This document shows positions 26,516 to 35,739 of a stretch of 64,000 nucleotides of DNA, piece after piece (the first letter of the stretch is position 1; every line of letters starts with the position of its first letter). A program made the translations under genes and the position numbers. Under the pieces are notes generated by a model that was given only the letters and a program-made list of their open reading frames with translations, searched no databases and was not told where the DNA came from. The DNA lies in the NCBI RefSeq assembly GCF_030286045.1, contig NZ_CP127390.1:1-64000 (forward strand), read 5' to 3'. Origin of the DNA: Propionimicrobium sp. PCR01-08-3 (lineage in GTDB: Bacteria > Actinomycetota > Actinomycetes > Propionibacteriales > Propionibacteriaceae).

Positions 26516-26680
26516 ACCCTGGTCGAGCTTGCGTATCTGTGCAGTTCGCGGTGAGCCGGCTTCACACGGACGTCCCTGATCGGGGCGACCGGTGAAGCAC
26601 GGCGCCGCCGATGGCCGGATTCGCAGCCGAGTAGGTCCCTGGGACGTGGCTTGCTGAGCACGAATGCCGCAACCCCGGTT

Positions 26681-26722
26681 CATCCCGTCACGGAGTTCTG
26701 AGCCTTTCTCCGTGGCGGGATG
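26681..26722 (+). terminator. strong hairpin, probable terminator after the MFS gene
   Basis: CATCCCGTCACGGAG (26681-26695) pairs with CTCCGTGGCGGGATG (26708-26722) with one mismatch, followed by TCTTTGTG. It lies 165 bp past the MFS stop. The rest of 26516-27023 contains no supportable gene. Confidence 0.55.
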
Positions 26723-27023
26723 TCTTTGTGTAAAACCTTCCGCAAGTCGGCTCTGGCATGCGGTAACAGCGGCGTGTCGGGGTGGGTTGTGCAGTGATTG
26801 CGGAAGGATTTGCACGCGGTATTGGGAACACTGCCGGAAGTGGCGTCAGCGGCGTGCTGATCTCGAGTCTTCGCATGAAGGGGTCGCGTAAGAGGCGTGT
26901 TGGCTTCTTGGCATGTCAAGGTGAGGCCACGGCAATCGCGGAGGCTCTTGCGCGCACCGGGGTAGGTCGGGAAATGACCTCCGGAAAACAAGCCAACCCC
27001 GGAATAACCCGCCTGGCCATGTA

Positions 27024-27044
27024 GTTGAGTCAGGTGGACTCAAG
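27024..27044. promoter_or_regulatory. HAIR operator 1 (HspR site)
   Basis: TTGAGT, 7 nt, ACTCAA with flanking G on both sides, matching the HspR-associated inverted repeat consensus CTTGAGT-N7-ACTCAAG except for the first base. It lies 118 bp upstream of dnaK, whose operon encodes HspR. Confidence 0.9.
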
Positions 27045-27051
27045 TTTCAGA

Positions 27052-27072
27052 GTTGAGTGCGCTAGACTCAAT
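27052..27072. promoter_or_regulatory. HAIR operator 2 (HspR site)
   Basis: A second TTGAGT-N7-ACTCAA, spacer GCGCTAG, 28 bp after the first, so both lie on the same face range of the helix. TTGAGT probably doubles as the -35 region. Two sites suggest cooperative repression of dnaK. Confidence 0.9.
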
Positions 27073-27161
27073 CCAGCGCGGCTCGCTGAGACGTGAATCG
27101 CAACTGAACTTAGCAAGAACAAGCAGAGCGTCCCACCAGGGATGCAAGGAGGAAACACAAC

Positions 27162-29021
27162 ATGGCTCGTGCAGTTGGCATCGACCTCGGCACCACGAAC
27201 TCGGTTGTCGCGGTGCTGGAAGGTGGCGAACCCACCGTCATCCCGAACGCCGAAGGTTCGCGCACCACGCCGTCAGTGGTGGCTTTCGCCAAGGGCGGTG
27301 AGGTCATGGTCGGCGAGATCGCCAAGCGTCAGGCCGTGACCATCCCCGATCGCACTGTTCTTTCGGTCAAGCGCCACATGGGCACCGACTGGAAGACCAC
27401 CATCGACGGCAAGGACTATCGTCCGCAGCAGATCAGCGGCTACGTGCTGCAGAAGCTGAAGAGGGACGCCGAGGCCTATCTCGGTGAGCCCATCACCAAC
27501 GCGGTGATCACCGTGCCCGCCTACTTCGGCGATGCCGAGCGCCAGGCGACCAAGGAGGCCGGCGAGATCGCCGGACTGACCGTCGACCGCATCATCAATG
27601 AGCCCACCGCGGCGGCGTTGGCCTACGGCCTCGACAAGTCGGAGCAGGAGCAAACCGTCTTGGTCTTCGACCTCGGCGGTGGCACCTTCGACGTTTCGCT
27701 GCTGGATATCAGCGAGGGCGTTTTCGAGGTCAAGGCGACCAAGGGCGACCCGAGGCTGGGCGGCGACGACTGGGATCAGCGCATCATCGACTGGCTGGTC
27801 ACCCAGTTCAAGAACAAGACCGGCGTCGACCTGTCCAAGGACAAGATGGCCGTTCAGCGTCTGAAGGAAGCCGCCGAGCGCGCCAAGATCGAGTTGAGCC
27901 AGGTGCAGAGCACCGATATCAACATCGCTTACATCACCGCCGGTCCCGAGGGTCCACTGCACCTCGAAGAGAAGCTGACCCGCGTCGAGTTCCAGCGCAT
28001 CACCCAGGATCTGCTGGATCGTTGTAAGGGCCCGTTCAATTCGGTCCTCTCGGACGCCAAGGCATCGGTTTCGCAGATCGATCAGATCATTCTGGTCGGC
28101 GGCTCGACCCGGATGCCCGCCGTGCAGGAGCTCGTCCGCGAGCTGGCCGGTGGCAAGGAGCCGAACAAGACCGTGAACCCGGACGAGGTCGTCGCGCTCG
28201 GCGCGTCCCTGCAGGCCGGTGTGCTGAAGGGCGAGGTCAAGGACGTTCTGCTGTTGGACGTCACCCCGCTGAGCCTCGGTATCGAGACCAAGGGCGGCGT
28301 GATGACCCGCATCATCGAGCGGAACACCACGATCCCGACCAAGCGGTCCGAGATCTTCACCACGGCCGAAGACAACCAGCCTTCGGTGATGATTCAGGTC
28401 TACCAAGGCGAGCGCCAGTTCGCCCGTGACAACAAGTCGCTGGGCAACTTCGAGTTGACCGGACTGATGCCCGCGCCGCGTGGCCTGCCGCAGATCGAGG
28501 TCACCTTCGACATCGACGCGAACGGCATCGTCCACGTGTATGCGAAGGACATGGCGACCGGCAAGGAACAGTCGATGACCGTCACCGGTGGCTCGGCCCT
28601 CGGCAAGGACGAGATCGACAAGATGGTCAAGGAAGCCGAGGCCAACGAAGAGGCCGACAAGAAGCGCCGCGAGAGTGTCGACATGCGTAACGAGGCCGAC
28701 GGCCTGACGTTCCGCACCGAGAAGCTCCTCGAGGAGAACGGCGACAAGATTCCTGAGGACGTGAAGACCCCGGTCACCGAGGCCCTGGATACCTTGAAGG
28801 AGGCCCTGAAGGGCACCGACAATGATGATGAGGTTCGTTCCGCTATGGACGATCTGAACCAGAAGTCGGCTGCCATGGGGCAGGCTGTTTACCAGGCCGC
28901 TCAGGCCGAGCAAGCTGCCCAGGCCCAGGCCGGCACCGAGTCGTCCGCCGAGGATGCCACCTCCGGCGACGATGACGTGGTGGACGCCGAGATCGTCGAC
29001 GACGAAGAGAAGAAGGACTGA
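27162..29021 (+). CDS. dnaK: chaperone DnaK (Hsp70)
   Basis: ATP-dependent cytoplasmic chaperone of 619 residues. The N-terminal ATPase begins [17 protein letters not shown]; phosphate-2 loop [15 protein letters not shown] and [13 protein letters not shown] follow. The substrate domain starts near [20 protein letters not shown]. The C-terminal lid ends in the acidic [17 protein letters not shown]. Short actinobacterial type, lacking the proteobacterial insertion in the ATPase domain. Start ATG 27162 follows AAGGAGG. First gene of the HspR-controlled heat-shock operon. Confidence 0.99.
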   Translation: MARAVGIDLGTTNSVVAVLEGGEPTVIPNAEGSRTTPSVVAFAKGGEVMVGEIAKRQAVTIPDRTVLSVKRHMGTDWKTTIDGKDYRPQQISGYVLQKLKRDAEAYLGEPITNAVITVPAYFGDAERQATKEAGEIAGLTVDRIINEPTAAALAYGLDKSEQEQTVLVFDLGGGTFDVSLLDISEGVFEVKATKGDPRLGGDDWDQRIIDWLVTQFKNKTGVDLSKDKMAVQRLKEAAERAKIELSQVQSTDINIAYITAGPEGPLHLEEKLTRVEFQRITQDLLDRCKGPFNSVLSDAKASVSQIDQIILVGGSTRMPAVQELVRELAGGKEPNKTVNPDEVVALGASLQAGVLKGEVKDVLLLDVTPLSLGIETKGGVMTRIIERNTTIPTKRSEIFTTAEDNQPSVMIQVYQGERQFARDNKSLGNFELTGLMPAPRGLPQIEVTFDIDANGIVHVYAKDMATGKEQSMTVTGGSALGKDEIDKMVKEAEANEEADKKRRESVDMRNEADGLTFRTEKLLEENGDKIPEDVKTPVTEALDTLKEALKGTDNDDEVRSAMDDLNQKSAAMGQAVYQAAQAEQAAQAQAGTESSAEDATSGDDDVVDAEIVDDEEKKD

Positions 29022-29027
29022 TCATTC

Positions 29028-29687
29028 ATGACCGAACCCGTGGACCAGGAAGCCATGCCCGACGAGCCGCAAGGCGAAGTGATCGGGCAGGCGGACCTGA
29101 CCTCGGATGACGCTGACGCGGCGGCTCCGGCTGATAAAGCCGGGGCCGCTCCCGGCGCCGAACCCGGAGTGGGCGAGGCAGCCTCGGACGAGGCCGCGAC
29201 CGAGACCGACGAGGCGACCGAGACAACCGAGCCCGGCCCAGCCGACGAGATCGATCAACTGAAGGCTTTGGTGGCCGAGCGCACCGAAGACCTGCAGCGC
29301 GTCCATGCCGAGTACATCAACTACAAGAAGCGCGTCGACCGCGATCGTTCGCTGGCCCGCCAGGGCGGCGTCGAAGCGGTGCTGCGCGACCTGCTGCCGG
29401 TCTTCGATTCGATCACCGCAGCAGCCGAGGCCGACGACCTGAACGGTGGCTTCAAGCTGACCGCCGACGAGTTGGCCAAGGTCACCAAGAGCTATGGACT
29501 GGAGTCGTTCGGTACGCCGGGCGACGAGTTCGACCCCAGGCTGCATGAGGCGTTGATGCAGATGCCCGATCCCGACGTGAGCGACATCGTCTTGCGCGAC
29601 GTCATGCAGCAGGGCTACCGCATCAACGATTCTGTTGTGCGTCCGGCCCGGGTGATCGTTGCGGTACCGGCCGAACCGGCCGAATAA
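29028..29687 (+). CDS. grpE: nucleotide exchange factor GrpE
   Basis: Releases ADP from DnaK. It has 219 residues. A long Ala/Glu/Asp-rich N-terminal tail (about 1-75) precedes the coiled coil with [26 protein letters not shown]. The beta domain has the GrpE-type stretch around [23 protein letters not shown] and ends [20 protein letters not shown]. Start ATG 29028 is 6 bp after the dnaK stop. Confidence 0.97.
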   Translation: MTEPVDQEAMPDEPQGEVIGQADLTSDDADAAAPADKAGAAPGAEPGVGEAASDEAATETDEATETTEPGPADEIDQLKALVAERTEDLQRVHAEYINYKKRVDRDRSLARQGGVEAVLRDLLPVFDSITAAAEADDLNGGFKLTADELAKVTKSYGLESFGTPGDEFDPRLHEALMQMPDPDVSDIVLRDVMQQGYRINDSVVRPARVIVAVPAEPAE

Positions 29688-29717
29688 TCTGGAGAGTCTG
29701 GAAAGGAGGGAGCGGCG

Positions 29718-30884
29718 ATGAGCCAGAAGGATTGGATGGAGAAGGACTACTACAAGGTCCTCGGTGTCCCCAAGGACGCCAAGCCCGACCAGATCAAGAA
29801 GGCATTCCGCAAGATCGCCCGCGAGAACCATCCTGACCAGCATCCCGGCGACAAGAAGGCCGAGCAGCGTTTCAAGGAGGCCTCCGAGGCGCACGATGTG
29901 CTGAGCGATCCGGGCAAGCGCGCCGAGTACGACGAACAGCGCAACTTGTTCGGATCGGGAGGCTTCCGCTTCCAGCGCCCGGGCGCCGGCACGGCGTCCG
30001 GAGCCGGCGGAGAGAACGTCTTCCACACCACCATGGGGGACGCGGGGCTCGGTGATCTGCTGGGTAACCTCTTCGGCCAGACCGCTGGCGGCGCCTCCGC
30101 CAGGCGCACCCAGACCAGGGCCGCTCGCCGTGGTTCCGATGTCGAAGGCGAAGTCACCATCGGCTTCAACCAAGCCGTCGAAGGCGCGACCGTCGGCGTC
30201 CAGATGATGAGTGAGGACGCCTGCCCGGTCTGCCACGGCACCGGAGCGAAACCCGGCACCTCGCCCAGAGTCTGCCCGACCTGTCAAGGCTCCGGCGTCC
30301 AGCAGGCGAGCGCCGGCGGATTGTTCTCGATGACCGAAACCTGTAGCGAATGCCACGGGCGCGGTCTGATCGTGGACGATCCCTGCGACACCTGTCACGG
30401 GTCCGGACGCGCCGAGAGCCGGCACACCATGCAGGTGCGGATTCCGGCCGGCGTCTCGGATGGCCAGAAGATCCGGATCAAGGGCAAAGGGTCGCCGGGC
30501 GAAAACGGTGGCCCGCGCGGTGATCTGTATGTGCTCGTGCATGTGCGTCCGCACCCCATTTTCGGGCGCAACGGCGACAACCTGACGGTCACCGTCCCAG
30601 TGACGTTCACCGAGGCCGCGCTGGGTGCCGAGATTGAGGTACCCACCCTCGGCGGCGGTTCGGTCAAGTTGCGAGTGCCCGCCGGCACCCCCAACGGACG
30701 CACCTTCCGGGTGCGTGGCCGCGGCATCGCCAAGGGCTCGGGCACCAAGGGCGACCTGCTCGCCACGATCGACGTGCAGGTACCTGATCGGCTGACCGAT
30801 CAGGCCCGTGACGCATTGCGGACCTTCACCGAGGTCTCCGGGCAGCAGAATCCGCGCGCTGATTTGCTGGCGAGCAACCGATGA
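29718..30884 (+). CDS. dnaJ: chaperone DnaJ (Hsp40), type I
   Basis: DnaK co-chaperone of 388 residues. J-domain at about 8-78 with the HPD tripeptide (NHPDQHPGD). A Gly-rich linker is followed by four CxxCxGxG zinc motifs (CPVCHGTG, CPTCQGSG, CSECHGRG, CDTCHGSG). The C-terminal substrate domain has IKGKGSPGENGGPRGDLYV. This is the DnaJ1-type copy found with dnaK in Actinobacteria. An AAAGGAGGG site precedes ATG 29718. It overlaps hspR by 4 bp (ATGA). Confidence 0.98.
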   Translation: MSQKDWMEKDYYKVLGVPKDAKPDQIKKAFRKIARENHPDQHPGDKKAEQRFKEASEAHDVLSDPGKRAEYDEQRNLFGSGGFRFQRPGAGTASGAGGENVFHTTMGDAGLGDLLGNLFGQTAGGASARRTQTRAARRGSDVEGEVTIGFNQAVEGATVGVQMMSEDACPVCHGTGAKPGTSPRVCPTCQGSGVQQASAGGLFSMTETCSECHGRGLIVDDPCDTCHGSGRAESRHTMQVRIPAGVSDGQKIRIKGKGSPGENGGPRGDLYVLVHVRPHPIFGRNGDNLTVTVPVTFTEAALGAEIEVPTLGGGSVKLRVPAGTPNGRTFRVRGRGIAKGSGTKGDLLATIDVQVPDRLTDQARDALRTFTEVSGQQNPRADLLASNR

Positions 30885-31327
30885 GCGCCGGGATGCTGCC
30901 GGAGATCATGGATCCGGATGCTGCCATCTTCAGCATTTCGGTGGCAGCATCCCTGGCCGAGATGCATCCCCAGACCCTGCGGCAATACGACCGGCTGGGC
31001 CTGGTGATCGCCAGCCGCGCCAAGGGCGGCGGCAGAAGGTATTCGCCCCGCGACATTCAGCGGCTGCGGTTGATCCAGCGGCTGTCGCAGGACGAGGGCA
31101 TCAATCTGACCGGCATCCGCCGGATCCTCAGCTTGCAGTCCGAGTTGGACGACGCCCAGCGCCGGTTGGACGAGATGGGCGATTTGCTGCGCCGGATCGC
31201 CGACGACCGCGGCATGCGGGGCCCAAGGGTCTTCTCCGCCGCGTCGTCCGGGTACGTTGCCCAGGGGCGCGTCTATCACCAGCCGTTGGCGTTGCCGGGA
31301 CGCCGACCAACTAGGCTGAACGGGTGA
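30881..31327 (+). CDS. hspR: heat-shock repressor HspR (MerR family)
   Basis: A 148-residue regulator with an N-terminal MerR-type winged helix (AEMHPQTLRQYDRLGLVIAS, then GGGRRYSPRDIQRLRLIQRL) and a coiled coil (LQSELDDAQRRLDEMGDLL). In Actinobacteria HspR represses dnaK operons by binding HAIR sites with DnaK as co-repressor. Two such sites precede dnaK here. The start overlaps the dnaJ stop and the stop overlaps the next gene's GTG, so expression is coupled throughout. Confidence 0.97.
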   Translation: MSAGMLPEIMDPDAAIFSISVAASLAEMHPQTLRQYDRLGLVIASRAKGGGRRYSPRDIQRLRLIQRLSQDEGINLTGIRRILSLQSELDDAQRRLDEMGDLLRRIADDRGMRGPRVFSAASSGYVAQGRVYHQPLALPGRRPTRLNG

Positions 31328-31875
31328 AGTTCCGCGATCATCATGACTCCTGTCACGGCTCGAATCCAGTACGCGACGATGGGGGCGAATGGACACACGC
31401 CATGGTGCTGCACGATGGCAGCACCGTCTACGCCGATACACCGGCGGAGATCGTCGAGGAGATGATCCCCGGCTACGAGGGCCTCGACGACCAGGCAAAA
31501 CAGGACGCGAGAGTTCGCCACGCGGCGCGCACCGCGTCCGTCGTCCAACAGATTCTTATCGACCGGGCCAAGTTCGACGGTGCCTTCGACCCGGACGACC
31601 CGGAGCTCGCCGGGCTGGCCCAGATCTTGACGACCGACAAGGCGCTGGCCCTGACCTTGGAACTGCCCGACAAGCCGGGGGAGCCCGCCGACTGGCTGCC
31701 GGTCGTCCCGCTCGTGCTGGTGAGGTCGAGTTACGCACCGCATACGGATTATCCGGCGATCGGCGGAAATGTGATCTGGATCGATCCGTCCACAGACGAG
31801 AGTTACCTGGATTCGCTCAACGACACCGGCATCTTCAGCTATTGGGCGGCCGATCCGGCTGCGGGGGAGTGCTGA
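31324..31875 (+). CDS. conserved hypothetical protein coupled to hspR
   Basis: A 183-residue soluble protein of unknown function. It starts at GTG 31324 in a 4-bp GTGA overlap with hspR. The sequence has MVLHDGSTVYADTPAEIVEEM, then a helical region, and a C-terminal part with VPLVLVRSSYAPHTDYPAIG and VIWIDPSTDESYLDSLNDTG. No signal peptide or membrane helix is seen and I do not recognise a domain. The last 41 bp overlap the convergent PH-domain gene. Codon use looks like its neighbours, so it is probably real. Membership of the heat-shock operon is inferred from position only. Confidence 0.75.
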   Translation: MKFRDHHDSCHGSNPVRDDGGEWTHAMVLHDGSTVYADTPAEIVEEMIPGYEGLDDQAKQDARVRHAARTASVVQQILIDRAKFDGAFDPDDPELAGLAQILTTDKALALTLELPDKPGEPADWLPVVPLVLVRSSYAPHTDYPAIGGNVIWIDPSTDESYLDSLNDTGIFSYWAADPAAGEC

Positions 31876-33430
31876 GTAGCGACAGCTCGGGACGGGACCG
31901 GGCGGCGCGCATTCTGTCGAGTTCGCTCATCGCAAGGGCGCGGGCATCCGTCTCGTCCAGATGTTGGCAGACCACGTCGACCGGGCCGGGCGTGGTGTGC
32001 GCCTGCACATCGGCAAGCCGGAGCTTGCGCTGAATAACTCCTTGTCGCAGCCGCACCGACTGCACCCTGGCGTGCGGCACGATCGAGGTGCGTTTACGCA
32101 GCAGCCCGCCCGAGGCAACCAGCACGTACTCGTCGTAACCCCACGAGTAGGTTTGGGCGTCCAACCAGCGCAGCCAGCGTGCACTCTTGGGTATCGGACG
32201 CATCGCTATGGCGTCCAATCTCAGATTCGGCCACAAGGCATGCAGGACGATTGCAACGTCTTGCGCTGAGCCGACCGGCAGCAGCAGATTCGCGGGCACG
32301 CTCGAGCTGGACTCGGTGGGCAGGCCGAGCACGTCGATGCGGACGCGCTGCCAGCCGACGATGCGCCACAGCAGCGGCTGGCTGATGTCGACGGCCTGCA
32401 CACGATTGCGCGGGATCGTCTGGCTGGTCAGCGACGTGAGTCCGGACGCAGTGCGCAGCCCGCCGTCGGGTGTCATCGTCAGGACGAAGTTCCATTCGTT
32501 GCGGATTCGGTTGAGGATCATCGCGCCCATGGCCAGTGCCCAGGGGATCAGGAACGAGGTGGACAGCCAGGCCAGCGGTTGATCGGCGATGATCCCGTAG
32601 ACCACCAGCGCCGCGATCACGATCAGAAAAACCACGGTCGAGTTGGTGACGATCATGGACGCGACCAGCCGGGACGGAGGCACCGAGACAACCCGCCGAT
32701 CGGCGGCCGAGGCGTCCGAGAACACCGTGCCGATAGGGGTCTGGGCGGACGCGGCGACGGTTGCCTTGGTACCGTGCGCCCGAGTGATCAGGTAGTCGCG
32801 TAGCTGATAGGCCCGCTTGCGGGAGAGGTATTCGATGGACGCGTTGGAGCCTCCGCCGCCGACATCGACGCGCAGCGCGGCAAGCCCGAGCAACCGGGCC
32901 ACCAGAGGCTGAGTGACATCGACCGACTGGATCTTGGTGAAGGCGATCCGCTCCGAACGGTGCGAAATGAAGTTGCGTTCGATGCGCACCTGCTCGTCGT
33001 CGATGATGAAGCTGGTGAACCGCCAGGTCAGGTATCCGGCGATCAGGGATACGGCGAGCACCGCGACCAGCAATCCGATCGGCACGTACCAGAATTCGGC
33101 GATCGTCCCCCAGCCGCCGCTCGGGGTGTCCTGCAAGATGTCCGGTGCATCGCGCAGGATGAAATAGCCGACCGCGACGAGCGCGATCCAGCTTTTCGCG
33201 ATCGGGGTCAGTGGATGGGGATGCTCCAGGACGGGCTCGTAGGCGGCCCGGGGGTCATCGGGAAGCACGGTCCCAGGGCCCTCGGGCGGCCGCGAGCTAC
33301 CAGAAGGCCCGGATCCTGCCGTGTCCTCTGACCTCAACTGTTCACCGGGGGCACCGGCTGAGCTTTCAGTAGAGAAGTCGTCCCGCCCTGGTTGTGGCGG
33401 TCGGGGAGGTGGGGGAGGAAACTCGCTCAC
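31835..33430 (-). CDS. YdbT-like bacterial PH-domain membrane protein, large
   Basis: A 531-residue membrane protein. A Pro-rich N-terminal ~75 residues precede helices near 80-95 and 120-140, then a bPH2 domain (FIIDDEQVRIERNFISHRSERIAFTKIQ, in parts). A second pair of helices and a second bPH2 domain with TMTPDGGLRTASGLTSLTSQTI and RNRVQAVDIS follow, and a third similar segment YDEYVLVASGGLLRKRTSIVPHARVQS is near the C-terminus. This is the YdbT architecture of three bPH2 domains. The start overlaps the upstream PH gene (ATGA). Members are linked to membrane stress or secretion in Bacillus, not defined here. Confidence 0.88.
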   Translation of the reverse strand: MSEFPPPPPRPPQPGRDDFSTESSAGAPGEQLRSEDTAGSGPSGSSRPPEGPGTVLPDDPRAAYEPVLEHPHPLTPIAKSWIALVAVGYFILRDAPDILQDTPSGGWGTIAEFWYVPIGLLVAVLAVSLIAGYLTWRFTSFIIDDEQVRIERNFISHRSERIAFTKIQSVDVTQPLVARLLGLAALRVDVGGGGSNASIEYLSRKRAYQLRDYLITRAHGTKATVAASAQTPIGTVFSDASAADRRVVSVPPSRLVASMIVTNSTVVFLIVIAALVVYGIIADQPLAWLSTSFLIPWALAMGAMILNRIRNEWNFVLTMTPDGGLRTASGLTSLTSQTIPRNRVQAVDISQPLLWRIVGWQRVRIDVLGLPTESSSSVPANLLLPVGSAQDVAIVLHALWPNLRLDAIAMRPIPKSARWLRWLDAQTYSWGYDEYVLVASGGLLRKRTSIVPHARVQSVRLRQGVIQRKLRLADVQAHTTPGPVDVVCQHLDETDARALAMSELDRMRAARSRPELSLLSTPPQPDRPPNS

Positions 33431-33966
33431 AGCCCGGTCGCCTGTATCTCGCCGCGCTCGGTGAGCCGGTCACGAAGGGCAGCCGCAGCCTCGGGGTCGA
33501 GGCCCGGAATGACCGCGTCCGATTGCGCGGATGCGGTCACCAACTTGACGGTGGCTACCTTGAACGCCCGCTCGATCGGGCCCGCCGAGATGTTAACGGC
33601 CTGCATGCGTCCATAGGGAATGACCGTCAGCCGGCGGTTGAAGATCCCCGATTTGATGTACAGGTCGGAGTCGCGTTCTGCGTAGGCCCAGGATCGGGCG
33701 ATCGCGCCCTGCCGCCACAGTCGCCAGATCGCCAGGACGAGCAGGACGGCGGCGCTGGCCGCGAGCGTCCACCTGAGTGTTCGGATGGCCGAGCCCGGAA
33801 AACCCTGCAGGAAGAACACCATGAATGCTTGCGGCCCCACGATGATCAGAGCCAGGAATACCCAGCTGGTCGCAGATGATAGCCGGCGAAGCCCGGCGTA
33901 GCGCCGGGACACCGGCGTCCAGGCCTCCGTTGGCGGGGCGAAAAGGGCCGATTGCTGCTGGTTCAT
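33427..33966 (-). CDS. YdbS-like bacterial PH-domain membrane protein, small
   Basis: A 179-residue protein with two adjacent helices (WVFLALIIVGPQAFMVFFLQ; WTLAASAAVLLVLAIWRLWR) followed by one bPH2 domain (AERDSDLYIKSGIFNRRLTVIPYGRMQAVN). The YdbS/YdbT pairing of one small and one large PH protein is a recurrent two-gene arrangement. The stop overlaps the start of the large partner. It follows directly after the LiaF-like gene. Confidence 0.88.
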   Translation of the reverse strand: MNQQQSALFAPPTEAWTPVSRRYAGLRRLSSATSWVFLALIIVGPQAFMVFFLQGFPGSAIRTLRWTLAASAAVLLVLAIWRLWRQGAIARSWAYAERDSDLYIKSGIFNRRLTVIPYGRMQAVNISAGPIERAFKVATVKLVTASAQSDAVIPGLDPEAAAALRDRLTERGEIQATGL

Positions 33967-34476
33967 CTAGAAGCTGCCTTTGATCCGGTCGACCAAGGTG
34001 ATGTTCCGGCTGCCGATGACCGTCACTTCTGCAAACACGACCGTGCCGGTGAGCGTGATCCGTGGTCCGATCGGTGAGGGCGGGCCGAGCTTCTTGACCT
34101 TGACCTCCGCTGCGATGGCGTGGGTCTCGTCGACGATCTGGGTTCCCTCGGGCACCCAGATCTTCACCTCGCCCATGAAGCAGCCCACGTCGATGGTCGT
34201 CTCAGCCGACTCGAAGGTTGCCTCGCGTAGGTCGAGCTTGATCGTGCCGAGCGTGGCGTTCGCATCGAGGTTCGGCGGCACGACCCAGGCCCCGCTGCGC
34301 TGCTTGGTGCTGAAGATCGCGCTCACCGAATTCGAGGAATACCGGGTCGGGACGACACCTGCACGGTTGTTTGCGGGCAAGACGATGTCGTCGGCGTGGT
34401 GGGCGTCCTGAATATTCGGCTCACCCACGTTGGGCTGATGGAACTGCGGCTCGTCGTCCGCCGGCTGACCGGTCAT
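33967..34476 (-). CDS. LiaF-like C-terminal domain protein
   Basis: A 169-residue protein. The polar N-terminus (about 1-45) leads to a beta-rich domain: SNSVSAIFSTKQRSGAWVVP, TLGTIKLDLREATFESAETTI, VGCFMGEVKIWVPEGTQIV. This repeats the LiaF/DUF1707-associated pattern of stacked beta-turns. LiaF proteins modulate envelope stress signalling, but no histidine kinase is adjacent. The open frame begins with TTG at 34512; ATG 34476 is used although GGAGG lies very close to it. It sits between tpx and the PH pair. Confidence 0.7.
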   Translation of the reverse strand: MTGQPADDEPQFHQPNVGEPNIQDAHHADDIVLPANNRAGVVPTRYSSNSVSAIFSTKQRSGAWVVPPNLDANATLGTIKLDLREATFESAETTIDVGCFMGEVKIWVPEGTQIVDETHAIAAEVKVKKLGPPSPIGPRITLTGTVVFAEVTVIGSRNITLVDRIKGSF

Positions 34477-34512
34477 GCCTCCATAGTCCCAGGTGGAGGG
34501 GGACGCATTCAA

Positions 34513-35010
34513 TTACTTAAGCGCGGCAACCGCGGCGTCGTAGTCGGGCTCGGTCTTGATCTCGGGCACCTGCTGGGTGTAGGCGACGTTTCCGTTCTCG
34601 TCGATGATGACAACGGCGCGGGAGAGCAAACCGGTGAGCGGGCCCTCGGTCATGGTGACGCCGTAGTCGTCGCCGAAGCTGGAGCGGAAGGCCGAGGCGG
34701 TCACGACGTTTTCGATGCCTTCGGCGGAGCAGAAGCGTCCGGCTGCGAAGGGCAGATCCTTGCTGACGGCGAGCACGACCGTGTTGTCGAGGCCTGCGGC
34801 GACCTCGTTGAACTTGCGGACGCTCATCGCGCAGATGCCGGTGTCGAGGCTGGGGAAGATGTTCAGCACTACGCGCTTGCCCGCATAGTCAGCGAGCGTC
34901 ACCGGGGCGAGATCGCCGCCGACGAGTTCGAAGGCAGGAGCGGGCGTCCCAACGGCGGGCAGCTCGCCGACGGTCGAGATGGGTTGAGAATCAAACGTAA
35001 TAGTGGCCAT
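34513..35010 (-). CDS. tpx: thiol peroxidase Tpx
   Basis: Cytoplasmic atypical 2-Cys peroxiredoxin of 165 residues that reduces hydroperoxides with thioredoxin. TPAPAFELV near the N-terminus, peroxidatic Cys60 in [12 protein letters not shown] and resolving Cys94 in [12 protein letters not shown] match E. coli positions 61 and 95. The family usually has DTPTC around the peroxidatic cysteine; here it is DTGIC. Start ATG 35010 (MATITF) is chosen over the long open frame. The downstream gene begins almost at its stop. Confidence 0.97.
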   Translation of the reverse strand: MATITFDSQPISTVGELPAVGTPAPAFELVGGDLAPVTLADYAGKRVVLNIFPSLDTGICAMSVRKFNEVAAGLDNTVVLAVSKDLPFAAGRFCSAEGIENVVTASAFRSSFGDDYGVTMTEGPLTGLLSRAVVIIDENGNVAYTQQVPEIKTEPDYDAAVAALK

Positions 35011-35083
35011 GGGCCAATTCTTGCGGGCGCGAACTATCCGGACGAGAAGTTTCACCCTCGGCATAGGGAAGCGCTGTTCCCGA

Positions 35084-35377
35084 CTACGCGTTAGCCGGTG
35101 CCTTGGCTTCGAGCCGGATATCGAGGGCGGCGAGGACTTTGGTGATGGTTTGCCACGAAGGGTTGCCGTCAATGCGCAATGACTTGTAGAGAGACTCGCG
35201 TCCAACCCCTGCCTCGCGAGCAATGCTGCTCATTCCCCGAGCCTTCGCGATGTCGCCGAGTGCAGCTTGCAGGAGTGCCGGGTCGCCGTCTTCAAGTGCC
35301 GCATTCAGATATGCCACCACGTCATCCTGGGTCTCAAGATGCTCGCTCGGGTCCCATGCTTCTATCGTTAGCGCCAT
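35084..35377 (-). CDS. HigA-like addiction module antidote (HTH XRE)
   Basis: A 97-residue antitoxin with a helix-turn-helix ([21 protein letters not shown], then RESLYKSL). This is the 'addiction module antidote' type in which the antitoxin follows the toxin gene. The start overlaps the toxin stop by 10 bp. It binds the toxin and usually represses the operon. Confidence 0.93.
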   Translation of the reverse strand: MALTIEAWDPSEHLETQDDVVAYLNAALEDGDPALLQAALGDIAKARGMSSIAREAGVGRESLYKSLRIDGNPSWQTITKVLAALDIRLEAKAPANA

Positions 35378-35682
35378 TGTCCTTCCTCCTTCAGCTGTTT
35401 CGCGATGGCTTTTGCTTTCTCTATGTCTCGGGACTGACTGGATTTGTCTCCGCCGATTACCAGGAGCATTAGCTCATTCGGACGGTGCAGGAAGTAGACC
35501 CGATATCCCGGCCCCGAGTGGATCCGCATTTCCTGAACACCGTCACCTACCGGCTTGATATCGCCGACAACACTTCCGACCAGGGTGCAGCGGCGTAACG
35601 CGATGTCGATTCGCGCCTTTCCTTGAGCATCCTTCAAACGGCGGAACCACCGCTCGTAGACCTCCGTTCGAAGTATCCTCAT
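35368..35682 (-). CDS. RelE/HigB-like addiction module toxin
   Basis: A 104-residue protein of the RelE/ParE superfamily, Gp49/'addiction module killer' type. It starts MRILRTEVYERWFRRLKDAQG, continues IDIALRRCTLVGSVVGDIKPVGDGV and ends in VYFLHRPNELMLLVIGGDKSSQ. Such proteins cleave mRNA at the ribosome. ATG 35682 is chosen by family N-terminus over 35709. Gene order toxin-antitoxin is typical of this subtype. Confidence 0.93.
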   Translation of the reverse strand: MRILRTEVYERWFRRLKDAQGKARIDIALRRCTLVGSVVGDIKPVGDGVQEMRIHSGPGYRVYFLHRPNELMLLVIGGDKSSQSRDIEKAKAIAKQLKEEGQWR

Positions 35683-35739
35683 TGGTGCAGTGTATCCTGC
35701 GAGATACATGGATGCAAGGGTGCTAACACAAGGAGGCCA

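Noticed and set aside
26782-27024. Small plus-strand open frame of 80 residues upstream of dnaK
   Set aside because: No ribosome site or similarity, and it overlaps the approach to the HAIR promoter.
27273-28913. A 546-residue minus-strand open frame opposite dnaK
   Set aside because: Same codon-bias shadow; dnaK is unambiguous on the plus strand.
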